64,000 nucleotides of DNA, taken from Zanthoxylum bungeanum. Taxonomy: Eukaryota > Streptophyta > Magnoliopsida > Sapindales > Rutaceae. The stretch covers positions 62,001-126,000 of the forward strand of contig SKCR01015012.1 of the NCBI GenBank assembly GCA_019454045.1, given 5' to 3'. Made by a program: the position numbers and the translations under genes. The stretch's first letter is position 1; the number at the start of each line of letters is the position of its first letter. This document shows positions 19,901-31,465 of this stretch, piece by piece. Below the pieces are notes generated by a model, which had not been told where the DNA came from, did no database searches, and saw nothing but the letters and a program-made list of their open reading frames with translations.

Positions 19901-22736
19901 TTTAATCACCAATAATGATTGATTAAAGGCTTAAAAATCAATTAATACTTTAATCACCAATAATGATTTATTAAAGGCTTAAAAATCAATTGATGAGTTT
20001 GAAGTAGATAAAGAATAATTAGATATTTAGTTATATTTAACTTTGTTAAAGGATGATGAACATGAACTTAGTTAAATGATGTTTATATCATTAATTCATT
20101 ATATGGTTGATTGAGTTTGATTAATGATTTTATGTTTTATTACATTTTGATTGAATTTATATGATTTGGATTATTTATGAATTATGATGTTGGAAAATAT
20201 TAGGTTTTAACTGTTTGCCGACTAATTGCCTAGGCCCCGCCTAGGCGCCCTAGGAGCTAGACGCTGGGTCGCCGCCCGACTAGCGCCTAGCGCATTTTAG
20301 AACACTGATTGTGAAGATATGACATCAAACCAGCTACCCTCCAGTATTAGGGTTGAAAAGAAACTTAATAAAACCAAATGCATTCATGTTCTCATCTTTT
20401 CCAACCTCTCTAACTCTATATTGTGGAATTCTCTATTAACTGCTTATGGTTTGTAACCTTTATAAATTTTGGACTTATGTAAGCTATGACTTTTCCAACC
20501 CACTTGAAGATGTTGTAAACCTTCCTGAAAAGAAAATAAAAGGATAAGAAAGAAAAAGGCTTCTCATCTTCAAGGGATTTTACACAATTTAAAACATTAC
20601 ATGCCCAATCTTTCATTCGTTCATAACAGTTATTTCATCCAATCCTTTATAACTTAGTCTCATATTGATGCCGTCCTAGTTATATTCCTATCACTCGTAG
20701 ATTCCTTATTATTTCATTGGAGATTCTCCATTTTCTTATCAGTTCCCTGCAAGCTTCTAATAGTTCAAAGTATCCAATGAACAGTCAATGTGATATACCT
20801 GTCAGAACCAATTTGCACAAGGCAGGAGGAAGCATCATCCCTCGCACAATATTTGCATCCCTTTGCAATTCGGCAAGGTAAGTTAATGAAGTCAGCCAAC
20901 ACCTGAAAATCTCACAATCATCAGTAATCTTGATCCTTTGAATCTTTTCACAGAGATCTCTATTGTTCAAGAAATGAAACATACTCAAATATCAATACAC
21001 TGACTTAAAAGAAGTAACACCACTTGAAGCACCAGAAGGACCAAAAGAATAACTAAGGAAGAGGAATGGATAATTCCTCTAAGAACAATGTCGCAGTAAA
21101 TGCTTATTATAGGCAACATGGACAAGTAGCAGAAAACATCAAAATAGAACCAAGTTGATATGTTTACTTTAAACAGTAGCGCACGATGGACGCACAGGCC
21201 AACAGACAAGCTTCCAATTGGAAATACTATAGAGCTGAGGCGATCTTTCAAGAGGACAGCACACTCCCTCCATCGTTTATCAAATTCTTCTTCTTCAGTA
21301 GAGGCTGCACCCCTTGTGACGAATGGGACCTTGTTTAGAAGAATAGTAGATGAAGAATTCAAGAAGTTAAGGTAACAATCAAAACATGGAAGACTCACCC
21401 CATGTAGTTGCAAACAAGAATTGCAAGTTGATGAACAACTTCTTCAGCAGTAAGCCTATTAGACAAAAGAGGGAGTACCCTATTGTGTAGTTCCTTCAAA
21501 TTAGGATCCCTAGATATATCGATCAAAATGACTTTAATTGACGTATTATTACAAGGATTAACGGCCTTCAATGATTCATAAGATGGGATCAGACCAGCTT
21601 CTCGTTGATCAGTACCGATTGTCCATGAATATGGATCCATCCCGTGGATCAGGTAAAACCCATCCAGTATTCTGTCAAAATAAGACAGACAACCATTCAC
21701 CTGGTACAAGTGAAAATTAGAGACATATAAACAGTATACCCGTCGCATTCAATGCAACAGTAAACAGAAAATTAATTAGTACTGTATACGAAGATTGGGG
21801 TTTTCTGACTCTCATGGTTGTGAGTTTTACCATAGAAGGGTGTATCATGTATATAATGCTGTACCAGACCATTGTGATTTAAACAGCAAGCCAATGCAGA
21901 TATTGTACTGGGAATTTCAATGGAGAAAAATAATTTATATTGCACAGTTAAACAACCTTATGGATCATATATTTACCTTCACACCACATTTCCCTACAAA
22001 AATATATTTTTGAAAAGAAAAGGCCTCAATTTGTTCCGTTAAGTTGGAGTCTAGAAGTAAATATTTCAAAATCATAGATAAACATAAACCATTGGAATGA
22101 CAATTAACCGAGTAGTTTCCGAAATCCAAAAAAGGAACATTTTGTAAACCTAAATTTTAACCTGCTTATCAAATCCAACTTTCAACTGTAACCTTATCCA
22201 GAAGAACTTAAAACACAACTACACAAGTCGTTTCAATTCTCAGTTTTTTGCCCATTCAGAAACCTTTAACTTCAAAATTATGCGTGCGATGAATTCAATA
22301 TGTCAACACCAATGAACCACAAAATCTGATGAAGCATCTCCACTAACATAATCTCAAAAGGACAAATTTTGAACAATTCCCACCAATTTAATTCAATTTC
22401 TGAGTCCAATCCAATGAAAATCCCTCATTTTCTCAGCAGCCCAAATGGCCAACAAAGATACAACCCAAAAAAAAAAAAAAAAAGCAAGCAAGCTCAATAA
22501 GGAAAAAGGAGAAACAAAAATACCCAGAATCGATGAGACACAGTCTGAGCAGAATCAGTATCTCGTCCACAAGAACTAAAAGCCAAAAAATGGGAATCAT
22601 CAGCAAAAGAAGCCTGAGAAGAAAGTCTAAGAGCCATTGCCAGTTGCAGCTGATAACTCTCTTCAGTTTGCTGTGCCCAGCTCTTACACGGCACCGTTCC
22701 ACCATTCCCTAACCCAAATCCCTCTTCCTCCATCAA
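4936..22736 (-). CDS. CTR1-like Raf-type MAP kinase kinase kinase, 15 exons, 736 aa
   Basis: Exons: 22736-22524, 21700-21399, 21312-21168, 20902-20799, 10780-10572, 10027-9581, 9448-9408, 8056-7988, 7838-7738, 7465-7381, 7252-7154, 6183-6115, 5999-5868, 5291-5197, 5035-4936 (2,211 nt). All are GT-AG and the phases join without a break. Residues about 20-320 form the plant EDR1/CTR1 N-terminal domain ([35 protein letters not shown]). The kinase starts near residue 465: IGEGSFGTV glycine loop, VAVK lysine (about 492), HRDLKSPN loop (Asp about 590), DFG (about 608) and PEWMAPE. No key residue is missing. In Arabidopsis CTR1 is the ER-associated Ser/Thr kinase that represses ethylene signalling through EIN2; this copy has a shorter N terminus and may be a paralogue, so its role is inferred. 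Intron 4 is 10,018 bp because of nested transposons. Exons 4 and 5 still share a split AGG codon, which shows they belong to one gene. An alternative start is the second Met. Confidence 0.92.
9142..9425. repeat. 142-bp tandem duplication spanning part of kinase exon 7 and its donor
   Basis: Two essentially identical 142-bp units (9142-9283 and 9284-9425) lie head to tail. The unit contains the 3' part of exon 7 (encoding EWRNS) plus the gtgagt donor and intron sequence. The intact exon 7 (9448-9408) uses the upstream copy. The second copy leaves an exon fragment with a functional-looking donor but no acceptor inside intron 7. Confidence 0.9.
11067..11683 (+). repeat. 5' LTR of the 8.5-kb element
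   Basis: 617 bp, TG...CA, paired with 18940-19556. The open frames inside are fortuitous. Confidence 0.9.
11684..13570 (+). other. Non-coding interior of the 8.5-kb LTR element
   Basis: The primer-binding site is at about 11686-11703, then short decayed frames follow. Degenerate tandem repeats of roughly 35-40 bp (variants of 'catggaaggattgtcatctc') run from about 12160 to 12440, and 'ggtctagtcgacc' type motifs to about 12700. No retroviral domain was recognised. Confidence 0.5.
13575..13895 (+). pseudogene. Captured importin subunit beta-1 fragment
   Basis: The reading frame gives [17 protein letters not shown], an in-frame TAG where the family has Gln, then [20 protein letters not shown] and, after [32 protein letters not shown]. 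This is the C-terminal HEAT-repeat region of plant importin-beta (nuclear import receptor), read from memory of the family. About two dozen residues between GDLA-TL and DDH are missing, and a second stop lies upstream. It is a dead gene piece carried in the sense direction inside an LTR element. No introns are apparent, so capture from a spliced transcript is possible. Confidence 0.7.
13896..15350 (+). other. Unassigned interior of the 8.5-kb LTR element
   Basis: There are several short frames, including an acidic coding-like stretch near 14085-14215 ([20 protein letters not shown]) that may be another host-derived fragment I do not recognise. Nothing here matches gag or pol. Confidence 0.35.
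15551..18335 (-). mobile_element. Nested inverted LTR retrotransposon, 2.8 kb, 493-bp LTRs, TSD CATGG
   Basis: The LTRs at 15551-16043 (3') and 17843-18335 (5') are 493 bp each and nearly identical, running TGATACGAAA...CACATCA. The direct repeat CATGG flanks the element (15546-15550 and 18336-18340). On the minus strand a tRNA-Met type primer-binding site (TGGTATCAGAGCCAG) lies at 17840-17826 beside the 5' LTR, and a polypurine tract (agagagggagaa) lies beside the 3' LTR. A leader rich in A runs on the minus strand (about 17100-17825) precedes one long ORF. There is no room for reverse transcriptase or integrase, so it is a deletion derivative that depends on other elements. Confidence 0.9.
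15866..17098 (-). CDS. Protease-region-only retrotransposon polyprotein, 410 aa
   Basis: One uninterrupted frame in the 2.8-kb nested element. Residues about 10-120 match the retropepsin-like region of Ty3/gypsy polyproteins as I know it: [15 protein letters not shown] at the active-site strand, [17 protein letters not shown], then WKYDRQVWH. The usual Asp-Thr/Ser-Gly is Asp-Gly-Glu here, so catalysis is doubtful. After a Lys/Glu-rich segment the frame jumps to [16 protein letters not shown], which in full elements lies at the polyprotein C terminus. Reverse transcriptase, RNase H and integrase are therefore missing by internal deletion. The frame continues past 16043 into the 3' LTR, ending in a hydrophobic tail. 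Whether it is expressed is unknown. Confidence 0.75.
   Translation of the reverse strand: MKMSSALVDIMGQPRDNIFRTRVFVKDEVCSVIIDGEHWANLVSISLVEKLRLSLRNHPKPYMLRGLPNCDEVKVEYQVMVAFTTMRFHDEVLCDVVPMLDCHVLLGGSWKYDRQVWHHVERSRYIYVTERRSVILSLLTPQQAYKDQLIMKRRSEVEKRKKERDVECLAHKLASDIVNIKEENMCMIVSEQAVKSECDAEVISITEVDDLVVTGDDKFDAQCMAKCIDETTCLVECVESFEHANVSSESGNTWVNTCEGFVSVKHVEFVVNEIESVNLIRNLIGKESAIKLDFAEEYGQEGTIHKHYCTNIETFLPCDFSLFQNNRPIDFIITIYDPGTDSRTNPFQERENDVILPAWIVFVCLGLFIIYFYIWNQHECPFLFIIWVSLFYLIMGSKWARNYELWVFSW
18940..19556 (+). repeat. 3' LTR of the 8.5-kb element
   Basis: 617 bp, followed by the ATCGG target duplication at 19557-19561. Confidence 0.9.
19821..19995. repeat. 48-bp tandem repeat, about 3.6 copies
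   Basis: Units start at 19821, 19869, 19917 and 19965 with 'gat(t)tattaaaggctta'. The repeat lies within the hAT-type element. Confidence 0.9.
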
Positions 22737-24180
22737 AAACTCAACCTCACAAACAAAATCGATAACTGGCCATCACATCATATTGGCTCATACAAATTAC
22801 TTAATAATATTATTTTTTCAAGTGATTCATAAATGAGAATGATTTGTGCTGCTAAAACTTAAGAAGGCAAAAGTATCATTCTGTAGTGGGCGCATTGATA
22901 ATTTAGAGAGGAAGAATTTGGTTGATGGATGTTGCTTTCAAAATGTCATGGACTCGGAGACTCCGTTGAGTTGTGGTTGGCTGACGTGTTGTCCACTGAT
23001 CAACTCACTGTTACTGTTTTTGAATTTTGATATTTTTATTATATTATTAATGTCCCGGTTCAGATAATTTGAGGAGGATATTATCTTCTGTGGTCCTCCA
23101 TACCATACCGTTTAGGTTTAATATCTTCAGATATTAATGTCCCGGTTATATGGATTTTAATAATTATTTTGAACACATATTTTAATAAAGTTATTTATTA
23201 TTAAAATATCCATAATATAAATTAAATATGATTACATTATTTTGAACACTCAATCAACTATAATTGATCTCTTTTATTCAAATTTTATGGTGATACCAAG
23301 CAAGTTTATATTGATTTATTGAAATTTAAGATGTTTTTTCTTTCTTTTTTATTTTTGTTTTCACGATTGAGATGCTCTCATGGGTTTAGTATCTTCATGA
23401 CATAAATGTCTCTTAGCAGGTGCTCCTTTTTTTTTAGATTTTTATTTTAATAGGGTTTTTCTTGTTTTTTCCTTTTTGATAGGATGCTATGTTTAAATTT
23501 AAAGGCTTGATTCTTATTTTTCGGGATAAATATATTATCTTGTTGTTAATTTTTTAACCAAATAAAGATTAATAGAAAATGAGCATTCTAAATTATTTTT
23601 TGAGTGTGTTAAATATTTTTATGAGTGTATTTAGTAATAGAGATAATTAATTTATGGTTTAAATGAGGGCTATTTATGACATTTTAAATTTAGTCGGTGA
23701 GTAAGTGTTACACATCAAGAGTTAGTTAGCTAATTACAACTAATTAGGAAATATTAAGTAAAGTTAGTTAGTGATTAGTTACTCTTGTAAAGCCATCACT
23801 TGTTTATAAAAGTTGTACTAAGAAGTCATTATCAAATAACAATCATTTTCAACAAAAATAACTCTCTCAAAGCTTTGGAGTGTTTGGTTAGCTTCCACTC
23901 GAATTATTAGCTAACAATTGGAGATTTGTGGGTTTGTCTCGAATAAAACGTAACAGTAAGCATAAATCATTTAAATGCAGTGGGTGAGTATGCAAAGTAA
24001 AAGAGTTTTTAAAGTATTATATAGAGTATAAATAGCTTCATCATTTACAGCGTATTTAACATCTTTTTTTGTAATGTATAGGTAGAATATTCCTTATGTC
24101 TCTGATTTAATTTATAATTACTTAGTATATCTCTAATTGTTTATATATGTGTACTTCTCGTATATTAATAGACCAAAAAT
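22737..24180. other. Upstream region of the CTR1-like gene, no other gene seen
   Basis: Probable 5' UTR and promoter of the kinase lie near 22737-23000, followed by AT-rich intergenic DNA. The small frame at 22846-23067 has no recognisable domain. Confidence 0.4.
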
Positions 24181-24188
24181 AATATATC

Positions 24189-24316
24189 CACACACATTTT
24201 TACTTCAAGTTTTACAAACTATCTCACTGTAGCTACAGTGATATACATTAAATCACTGTAGCTACAGCTACAGTGAGATAGTTTGTAAAACTTTAAGTAA
24301 AAGTGTGTGTGAGTGT
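24189..24316. mobile_element. Foldback MITE-like hairpin
   Basis: Two arms of about 55 bp (cacacatttttacttcaag...ctcactgtagctacag and its reverse complement) flank a short loop. The inner arm holds the perfect 16-bp palindrome CACTGTAGCTACAGTG; the other arm has one extra CTACAG unit. No transposase; the superfamily was not resolved. Confidence 0.7.
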
Positions 24317-25980
24317 ATTATTACTCTTAATATACAATTGAATAACTTTACAATTATATCAAATATGATCAAAGGATAAACAAAATAACATCTTGTATAT
24401 ATGTAAACTTATTTATTTAAATATTTTGATAGTAAAAGTAAGATCTTTAAATTAAGTAAATGTTCTGTAAAAACTGTCACAGTATTAATAAGTAACCCCA
24501 ACATTTTTGGTTTCTTTCAGAAATTAATGACATACTGTATTTTAAAAAAAAAAAAAAAGATGCTAAAATTGAATAAATTGAACCAATTTTCAATTAAACA
24601 TACGCATGGCTCGCGTTTGTATCAATAGGGCTTGAATTCTTACAAGAAAATTAATTATTGTTTGATTATTTTCAGCATTAAAAATAATATATAAATTTCG
24701 TAAACAAATTTTGGTCGTGGCCTTTTCCTTGTCTCACTTTCGAAGTTGGGGGTTCAAATCCTCGTACTTGATTTTTATTTTTATTTAAAAAAAAATAACA
24801 AGTTTTGCAAATTCAAAAATTAAAATTCAAGCTACTGGAAAATATATTTCAATAACTTCTAAGATTTCTAAAAGCTAATTAATTAAGTTGGTTGAAGTAA
24901 TTAAGTGATATTTTAAAAAAAAAAATATGATTTTAATTAAAAATTCAGAAATGGGCTGACCTGGGCTTTTTCTTAAGCCCAATCGTTTTTGCCCACTCTA
25001 CCTTTTAGTATTTCATAACTTTATATGGTTGAGAAATGATAATTATGATAATATCAAATTTGACTTCAAGGCACATATCGGCATAAAAATAGTAATTCTC
25101 CTTGTACATTAAATAAAATGCTCTACTCGTTAGTATATTACATTAAGGAAAAATATAGAAACTATCCTTAGTGAAATTATACAAAATTTTATTGATGTTT
25201 TAAAATTAAGCGAAGATAATAATTTCGCCTATTTTAACCAAATATAAGAGGAATTTCATTCATGTTCTTATTAAATGGTAGTCAATTTCATATATATAAT
25301 ATTTTTAAGTATTTTTATCGCGCCACTTGGCGGCTTCATATTAAAATTATAAAATTAAATTAATAAAATTATTAAATAAAAATGCATATTATAATTTTAT
25401 AAGAATTATATTATAACAATAAAACATATTATATTGTCCTATTAAAATTAAAAAACACTATTAACTTATCTACAATTAACATAATCTCCACAATTAATTT
25501 TTTATTATTAAATAATAAATTATTAACATGAGAAACCTATTATAATATAAAAATATTATATACTAGTAGAGTAAGAAACCTATTAATTTAATTAATTCAT
25601 TAATATTTTAATTTATCATTATTAAATTATAAAAATAAAATAAAGAAACCTATTATGATAGGAAAACATATTATAATCTCTACAATTAATTTTTTATTAT
25701 TAAATTATAAAATTAAAATATCTTTATAATTAAATTTGTATTCAATAAAAAATATATTACAATACAAATACATATTATAATTTTATAAGAACCGTATTAT
25801 AATAATAAAATATATTATACTATCATATTACACTTAAAAAATAATATCAAAATAATAAATTAAATTAATAAATCTATTAAATAAGAACATTATTATAACA
25901 ATAAAATATATTATACTATCCGATTATTTTTTTAATAATATCACATATAACCTGATAAAGAATATATAATCTTCTATTAA

Positions 25981-26015
<35 letters not shown>

Positions 26016-26119
26016 ACACTCAATCTCTACAATTAATGTTTTTATTATAAAATTATAAAATTATAAAATAAAAAATCTATTACAATATGAAAATATAATC
26101 TCCTATTAAAATAAAAAAA
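24317..26119. other. AT-rich intergenic DNA
   Basis: There is no gene. Recurrent 'gaaacctattataatataaaa' type words and an AT dinucleotide run (about 25985-26012) suggest old repeat accretion. A tRNA-B-box-like 'gggggttcaaatcctcg' near 24747 may be a decayed SINE. Confidence 0.4.
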
Positions 26120-27116
26120 ATATATATCTAAATAGTAGCTGCCCACAAAACGCAGCCAATTTTTTGGATTTTGAGTCCATTATTATTTATTAATTTATTT
26201 TATAATTTTTTATAATTTTTTTATTTCATTAATTTGTTATTATTTATTATGCTTTAGGATACATATTATAACTATTATTATTTATTGTGCTTCGGGATAC
26301 ATATTATAATTATTATCTCATGCACAATGAATTATAAATATTATTTAAGAATTAATAGATAAACGAATGAAATATAAATATTACGTGTAAGTTGTACGGG
26401 CCAAATTTGGGCTAAGAACATTTCTGATATTTCACCTCATGCCCAATGTCAGATACAGCCCAAAAACCCTCCACCAAATAATATATGAACAAGACTTGGG
26501 CCAAGGGCCCAATTACCTTATCAGGCCCTTACACATAATAGAGGCCAACATCTTGATCTGCCAGCTGCCTAACCAACTGAAAAGAAACGTATTCTCCACG
26601 ATTTATGTGATTAAACCGTTACAGCATCCAAAACGCCTGTCATTTAATATATTAATGAGACCTACCTTTGTTAGCCTATAAAATGAGCCATAATTCAGAA
26701 CAATAATGGGGAGAGGCATCACCACTCTCATCTTAGCCTTATTCTCTCCAGAGTTCTTAGAACAACCAACCTACCGCCCTCACGGCAATCCATAGGGATT
26801 TCAGTAATTTTTGACCTTGTTCCTCTTCTGATTACTTCAATAGCTCATTTCCGTTATTGACTTGGGCATCATAGTGTCTACGGCATCCACCATACCGGTG
26901 GGTAGACATTCCACGCTCACTATACCTCTTGTTTTGCAGGATCACATGTGCCCTCTCTACGAAATCTCGATTGTTGACCTCGGGCGAAAACCAGCGTCTA
27001 CATAAGTAAATCAATTGTCTTATTTATATTATAAAACCGATAAGATCATAAGCATTTACAAAATCAATACCTAAAATATATGTTCAATCCGCACAAAATG
27101 TGGGTCATGTACTAGT
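26120..27116 (+). mobile_element. Helitron-like 3' end, interrupted by a solo LTR
   Basis: AT-rich sequence ends in a short hairpin (ccgcacaaaatgtggg, 27089-27104), then CTAG at 27112-27115 followed by T. This is the pattern of a Helitron 3' terminus. A homologous stretch occurs at about 30830-31465. The 5' end was not located, so the classification is tentative. Confidence 0.35.
26393..27002 (+). repeat. Solo LTR, 610 bp, TSD TAAGT
   Basis: It starts TGTACGGGCCAAATTTGGG and ends GCGTCTACA, clearly related to the LTRs of the 8.5-kb element. It is flanked by TAAGT (26388-26392 and 27003-27007). No internal sequence or second LTR is adjacent, so it looks like the product of LTR-LTR recombination. 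Confidence 0.88.
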
Positions 27117-30057
27117 TCTATACAATTGAATATAGTTGAATGTGATCACCAAACACAACCAATCGACGTGATATTAAAAAGACAAATACTCATCACAATC
27201 CTATATTTTGTCTTAATATCCCATCACTTCCTTATAATTTGGAAAATACCTAAAAACATCCTTCTTTATAAAGTTTTCGCTAAATTTGACAAATTTACCT
27301 TTTAAGATTTTAAATAATCAAAATAAATGACAAAACCTTTATTTAAAAAAAACGAAAAATTATTTAAATTAGGAAGGATTTAAAATTGCTAGACTAAGCA
27401 AAAACTTTATTTTTATTTAAAAAATAAAAATTATTTAAATTAAGAAGGATTAACTATAAATATAATTATTCAATTATTTTTTAAATAAATATTATAATAA
27501 TTGCTAAGCATGCAAATTTATTTCATATGAGAGAAAATATTTGAATATATAGTAAGTCATATTATGTATATGTGTGTGTATATATATATAAGATAATGTT
27601 ATATGATTTATAGTTATAATAAGAATATTATTTTTAGATTTATTAAATTAAATTTATAATTTAATAGTATTTATTATTTTAATATGATAGTATAATATGT
27701 TCTCTTATTATAGTAAAGTTTTTTATAAAATTATAATATGTATTTTTATTAAAATGATGTTGTTGTTTTTAGATTTATCAATTTAATAGTATTTTTTGCC
27801 CATATATATAGACGCAAATACACTTTACATCACACATAAAGTCCGGGTCAAGCCACACAAATTTTTTTTTTTTAATCTGTTTTTACCGTACACATAAAGT
27901 TCACATGAATTTTATTAATAATGTGAAATGTGAAATGTTGGAATGTGAAATATTAAAAAAAAAATATTTATAAATTAAAAAACTTAATAAAAAAAAAAAT
28001 TAATGAACAAGTGATGTATAAGCAAAAACTATGAAATGGTCTACTTGTATAGTTGGACATTATCAGAGAATTGACACGAACAGTTTAATTAAAAATGAGA
28101 ATGTTCAATTTTATATATTAATTAATATAAATTAGTAAAACATTAATAGCAGATAATGTGAAAAATTAAGATAACATTTATTTGTAAGTAAACAAACTTA
28201 ATAACAAACAAAATTAATGACCGAGTGATGTATAACAATGAATGTAAAAATACTTACTTTGTATATGGGATAAGGGAACATGTGAATACATTTTTTAAAA
28301 AAATTTAATTTTAAATGTTCATAAATAAAAATATAAATAAAATAAATAAATAAATAAACAGAATAAATACCCGTGCATTACATGGAATTCTTAAATTGCT
28401 CAATTTGAAGTGTTTTTAATTTTTTCTCCAAATAACTACAGGAATGAGAAATGCCATGAATTGGAGATATCGTGTCTCTAGAATCTTTCCCACCAAAAAA
28501 TAAAAAATAAAAAAATTTAGAATATGAATTTTATTTTGAGATTTAAAAAAAAAATTTGAAAGAAATGGAAAATTTATGTCTTTAGTTTTCCTCGTCATCC
28601 AAGTAATGACTCGCATTCGAATCTCAAAACAAATCTGCATAATTATTTTAATTTAAAAAATTCAGATTAACCTTTTTTTTTAATCAAAATATTCTTAAAA
28701 TATAGAGATTTTTTGGGTTATGTTTATCTTGTGTCCTTATCACGCACGTTACAAACCATTAACTATAAATTAAACATTACTCTCCTTTTAAATGAGGTAA
28801 TTGTCACTGACATTCGTATATTTTGGTTCTAAAATCAATTATATTTGTATAGTTTACACTTCACAAAATGGAAAATTTTCTAATATTAAAAATATTTATA
28901 CAATATTTTAATGAAAATACATGTTTATAATATATGATTTTTAGGAAAGTCATAAATTGAAGGGATATAACCCTTTAAAGGATTACATCTTTAAGCTTAA
29001 ATGTATCTCTTTAATAGCATCCCTCTATCTCTATAAATAGAACCTTTAGGTTTCATTTGGTATTCACTTTGGAAAAAATAAAAATTAATTGTTAAAGTTT
29101 ATAAAGAGAGTTTCAACCATTATTATTAGTTTGTGTTATTGATTCAATGAGTGCCCCTAAATCAAGAATTCACCAAGAATCATGAGATAACATTAGCCAC
29201 AAGATTCGTTGTGCACCGATGCGGGACTAACAAATTCTTAAGGACATAGAAATAACTCGGCTTGGTATTATCTAGTATCTACATCTACATAATATTTTAC
29301 AGGTTTTTCTAAATCTTTTAAATATGTAATAATTTTAGGACTGTATTAGTTTGCTTGAATTATCCATGTTACTACACATCTCTCTAACAATACCCACATC
29401 ACTCTAATTTTATTGATTTAGTTTGACTTTTTACCAATATTCAAATTAGATAATTAACATTACAACAAATAATTAATAAAAAATGTGAACTATTTAACCA
29501 AAAAAAAACATTTTTAATTTGTAAGAAATTTAAAAAATATATCAACAACTATGCTCATTTTGAAAATTTGTAATTTTTGTTGTACACGTAATTGTTATTT
29601 TTTTTATTCATTTAAATTAAATTTGTTGTAAGATTTAAAATATATTAACAATTATGCTTATTTTGAAAATTTTAACTTTTTATTATACAAGTAAGTGTTA
29701 CATTTTTATATGTTTATATATAATCACTATTTAATTTAAATAAATGAAAATATGTGAAACATTTCCTTAATTAAATTAAAAAAGTTAAATACAAATCACA
29801 TGATTTACGATTGTCATTTTCAGAGAGATTTTATAATGATATAATTATATTATTTGATTTGTTTGATAACCTATAATTGTCATTTTCATAAAAGTTATGT
29901 AATGAAAGGATTAAGTATCTGCCATTAAATTATAATAAAATGATATGAGCTGGCAATTAAGCCACATAAACATAAATATTTGGATATATTATATCTCTTA
30001 ATCCTAACAATTTGTTACATTCTCTTTCACCCACTAAATGACACACACTATTGTATT

Positions 30058-30088
<31 letters not shown>

Positions 30089-30829
30089 TATTTGAACATT
30101 TTAAAACTTTATTATCCCATCATGTGGTATCTAATCTATACGATTATTATTTTTAATTTAATTACAAAATTAAAATATCCCTAAAATTATTTTACATTAT
30201 TAAATTAATAATTTATTATTCTTAAAATTAAAATGATAAACTATTAAAATAATAAGCCTATTGCAATAAGAAAATATATCATAATCTCTCATTAAAATAA
30301 AAAAAAATATGCGCGACACCTAATCTTCATAATTAATTTCTTAGTAATTTATAAAATCAAAATAACAACTTATTATAATAAGAAACCTATTACAATATAA
30401 AAATAGAATCTCATATGTATTATTACAAAAAAAGATTAAAATATATCAAATTTGTTTTTTATTATTAAATAGTAAAATTAAAATAAGAAATCTATTAATT
30501 TATTTATTTAATATTTTTAATTTATAAAATTATAATTATAATTTTTTATAAAAGAAACATATCATAATAAGAAAACATATTATAATCCTTCATTAAAAAA
30601 GTATGTTACACCTAATCCATATTTTTTTTTATTAAAATAAGAAATCTATTACAATATAAAACTAAATATACTATTTATCAGTAAATTATAAAATTAAAAT
30701 AAATTTATAATTATTTTTTTATTATTAAATTATAAAATTAAAATAATAATTATTAAAATAAGATACCTATTACGGTATAAAACATAATTTCATATTAAAA
30801 TAAGAAAACTAAATATTAGTCGTTAACTA
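27117..30829. other. AT-rich intergenic desert
   Basis: No ORF or RNA gene could be supported. Contains A/T homopolymers, a TA run (about 30064-30088) and low-complexity blocks resembling 24.3-26.1 kb. Confidence 0.5.
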
Positions 30830-31465
30830 AACAGTAGCCGTTCACAAAATCTAGTGATTTTTTTTTTATTTCGCATCTATTGTTGATTGTTATTTGTTAT
30901 TTACTTTAAATTATTTTTACAAGTTTTTTCATGATTTTTTTATTATCTGTTGCGCTTCACAATGCAAACTCTAACTATTAATTATTGCAAAATGAATATG
31001 GACTTTAAATTATTTATATAAGTTTTCTTCATTAATTTTTTATTATTTATTGTGTTTCATGATGCAAACTTTGTCATTAGTTCTTGCAAGGTGAATATAG
31101 ACTGATCAAGATTTCAAGTTAGATAAAAAAATTTAAACTTAAATTGAATAAATTATATTAAATTTCATTGAAATTCATTTAAAAGAAAATTAAACATTTT
31201 AAAAGTTATTTATATATAGAGATATGATTTCAAATTATAGATAAAAATGATAGAAAAACTATAATGTGAATAAGAAATATTATTTGAGAATTGAGAGGCA
31301 AACGATCGGGACATATATATTAAATATAAATAAATCAAATCGATAAGATCCGAAATATTTATAAAATCAATATATAAAATAATATCATGTTGTTGTTATG
31401 ATATTAAATTATAATTAAAAACATGTTTAAGTCGCACAAAGTGCGGGCTCTATATTAATAACATA
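30830..31465 (+). mobile_element. Second Helitron-like AT-rich copy
   Basis: Its order of blocks matches 26120-27116: 'agtagccgttcacaaaa', a 'tttattgtgtttcatgatgc' block, 'gagaggcaaacgatc', 'aatcgataagatc' and finally the hairpin cgcacaaagtgcg at 31433-31445. The terminal CTAG is not preserved. Confidence 0.3.

Larger units (their letters stand above)
10899..20307. mobile_element. hAT-type non-autonomous element in kinase intron 4, split by an LTR retrotransposon
   Basis: The termini CATTGTTCTAAAA (left) and, reversed, CAGTGTTCTAAAA (right) form an inverted repeat followed by GC-rich 'gcgcctaggcg' subterminal motifs. An 8-bp direct repeat, ATTGTGAA (10891-10898 and 20308-20315), flanks it, the hAT target size. 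The element's own DNA is about 0.9 kb (10899-11066 and 19562-20307). It includes a CT-rich, promoter-like stretch and a 48-bp repeat, but no transposase. The remainder is the nested LTR element. Confidence 0.75.

Noticed and set aside
4936..22736. Two separate genes: a kinase (4.9-10.8 kb) and an EDR1-domain protein (20.8-22.7 kb)
   Set aside because: The exons on either side of the 10-kb insertion share a split codon and the domain order is that of one CTR1-like protein.
22846..23067. Possible small gene upstream of the kinase
   Set aside because: No recognisable domain, no splice or conservation evidence, and it lies in the promoter region.
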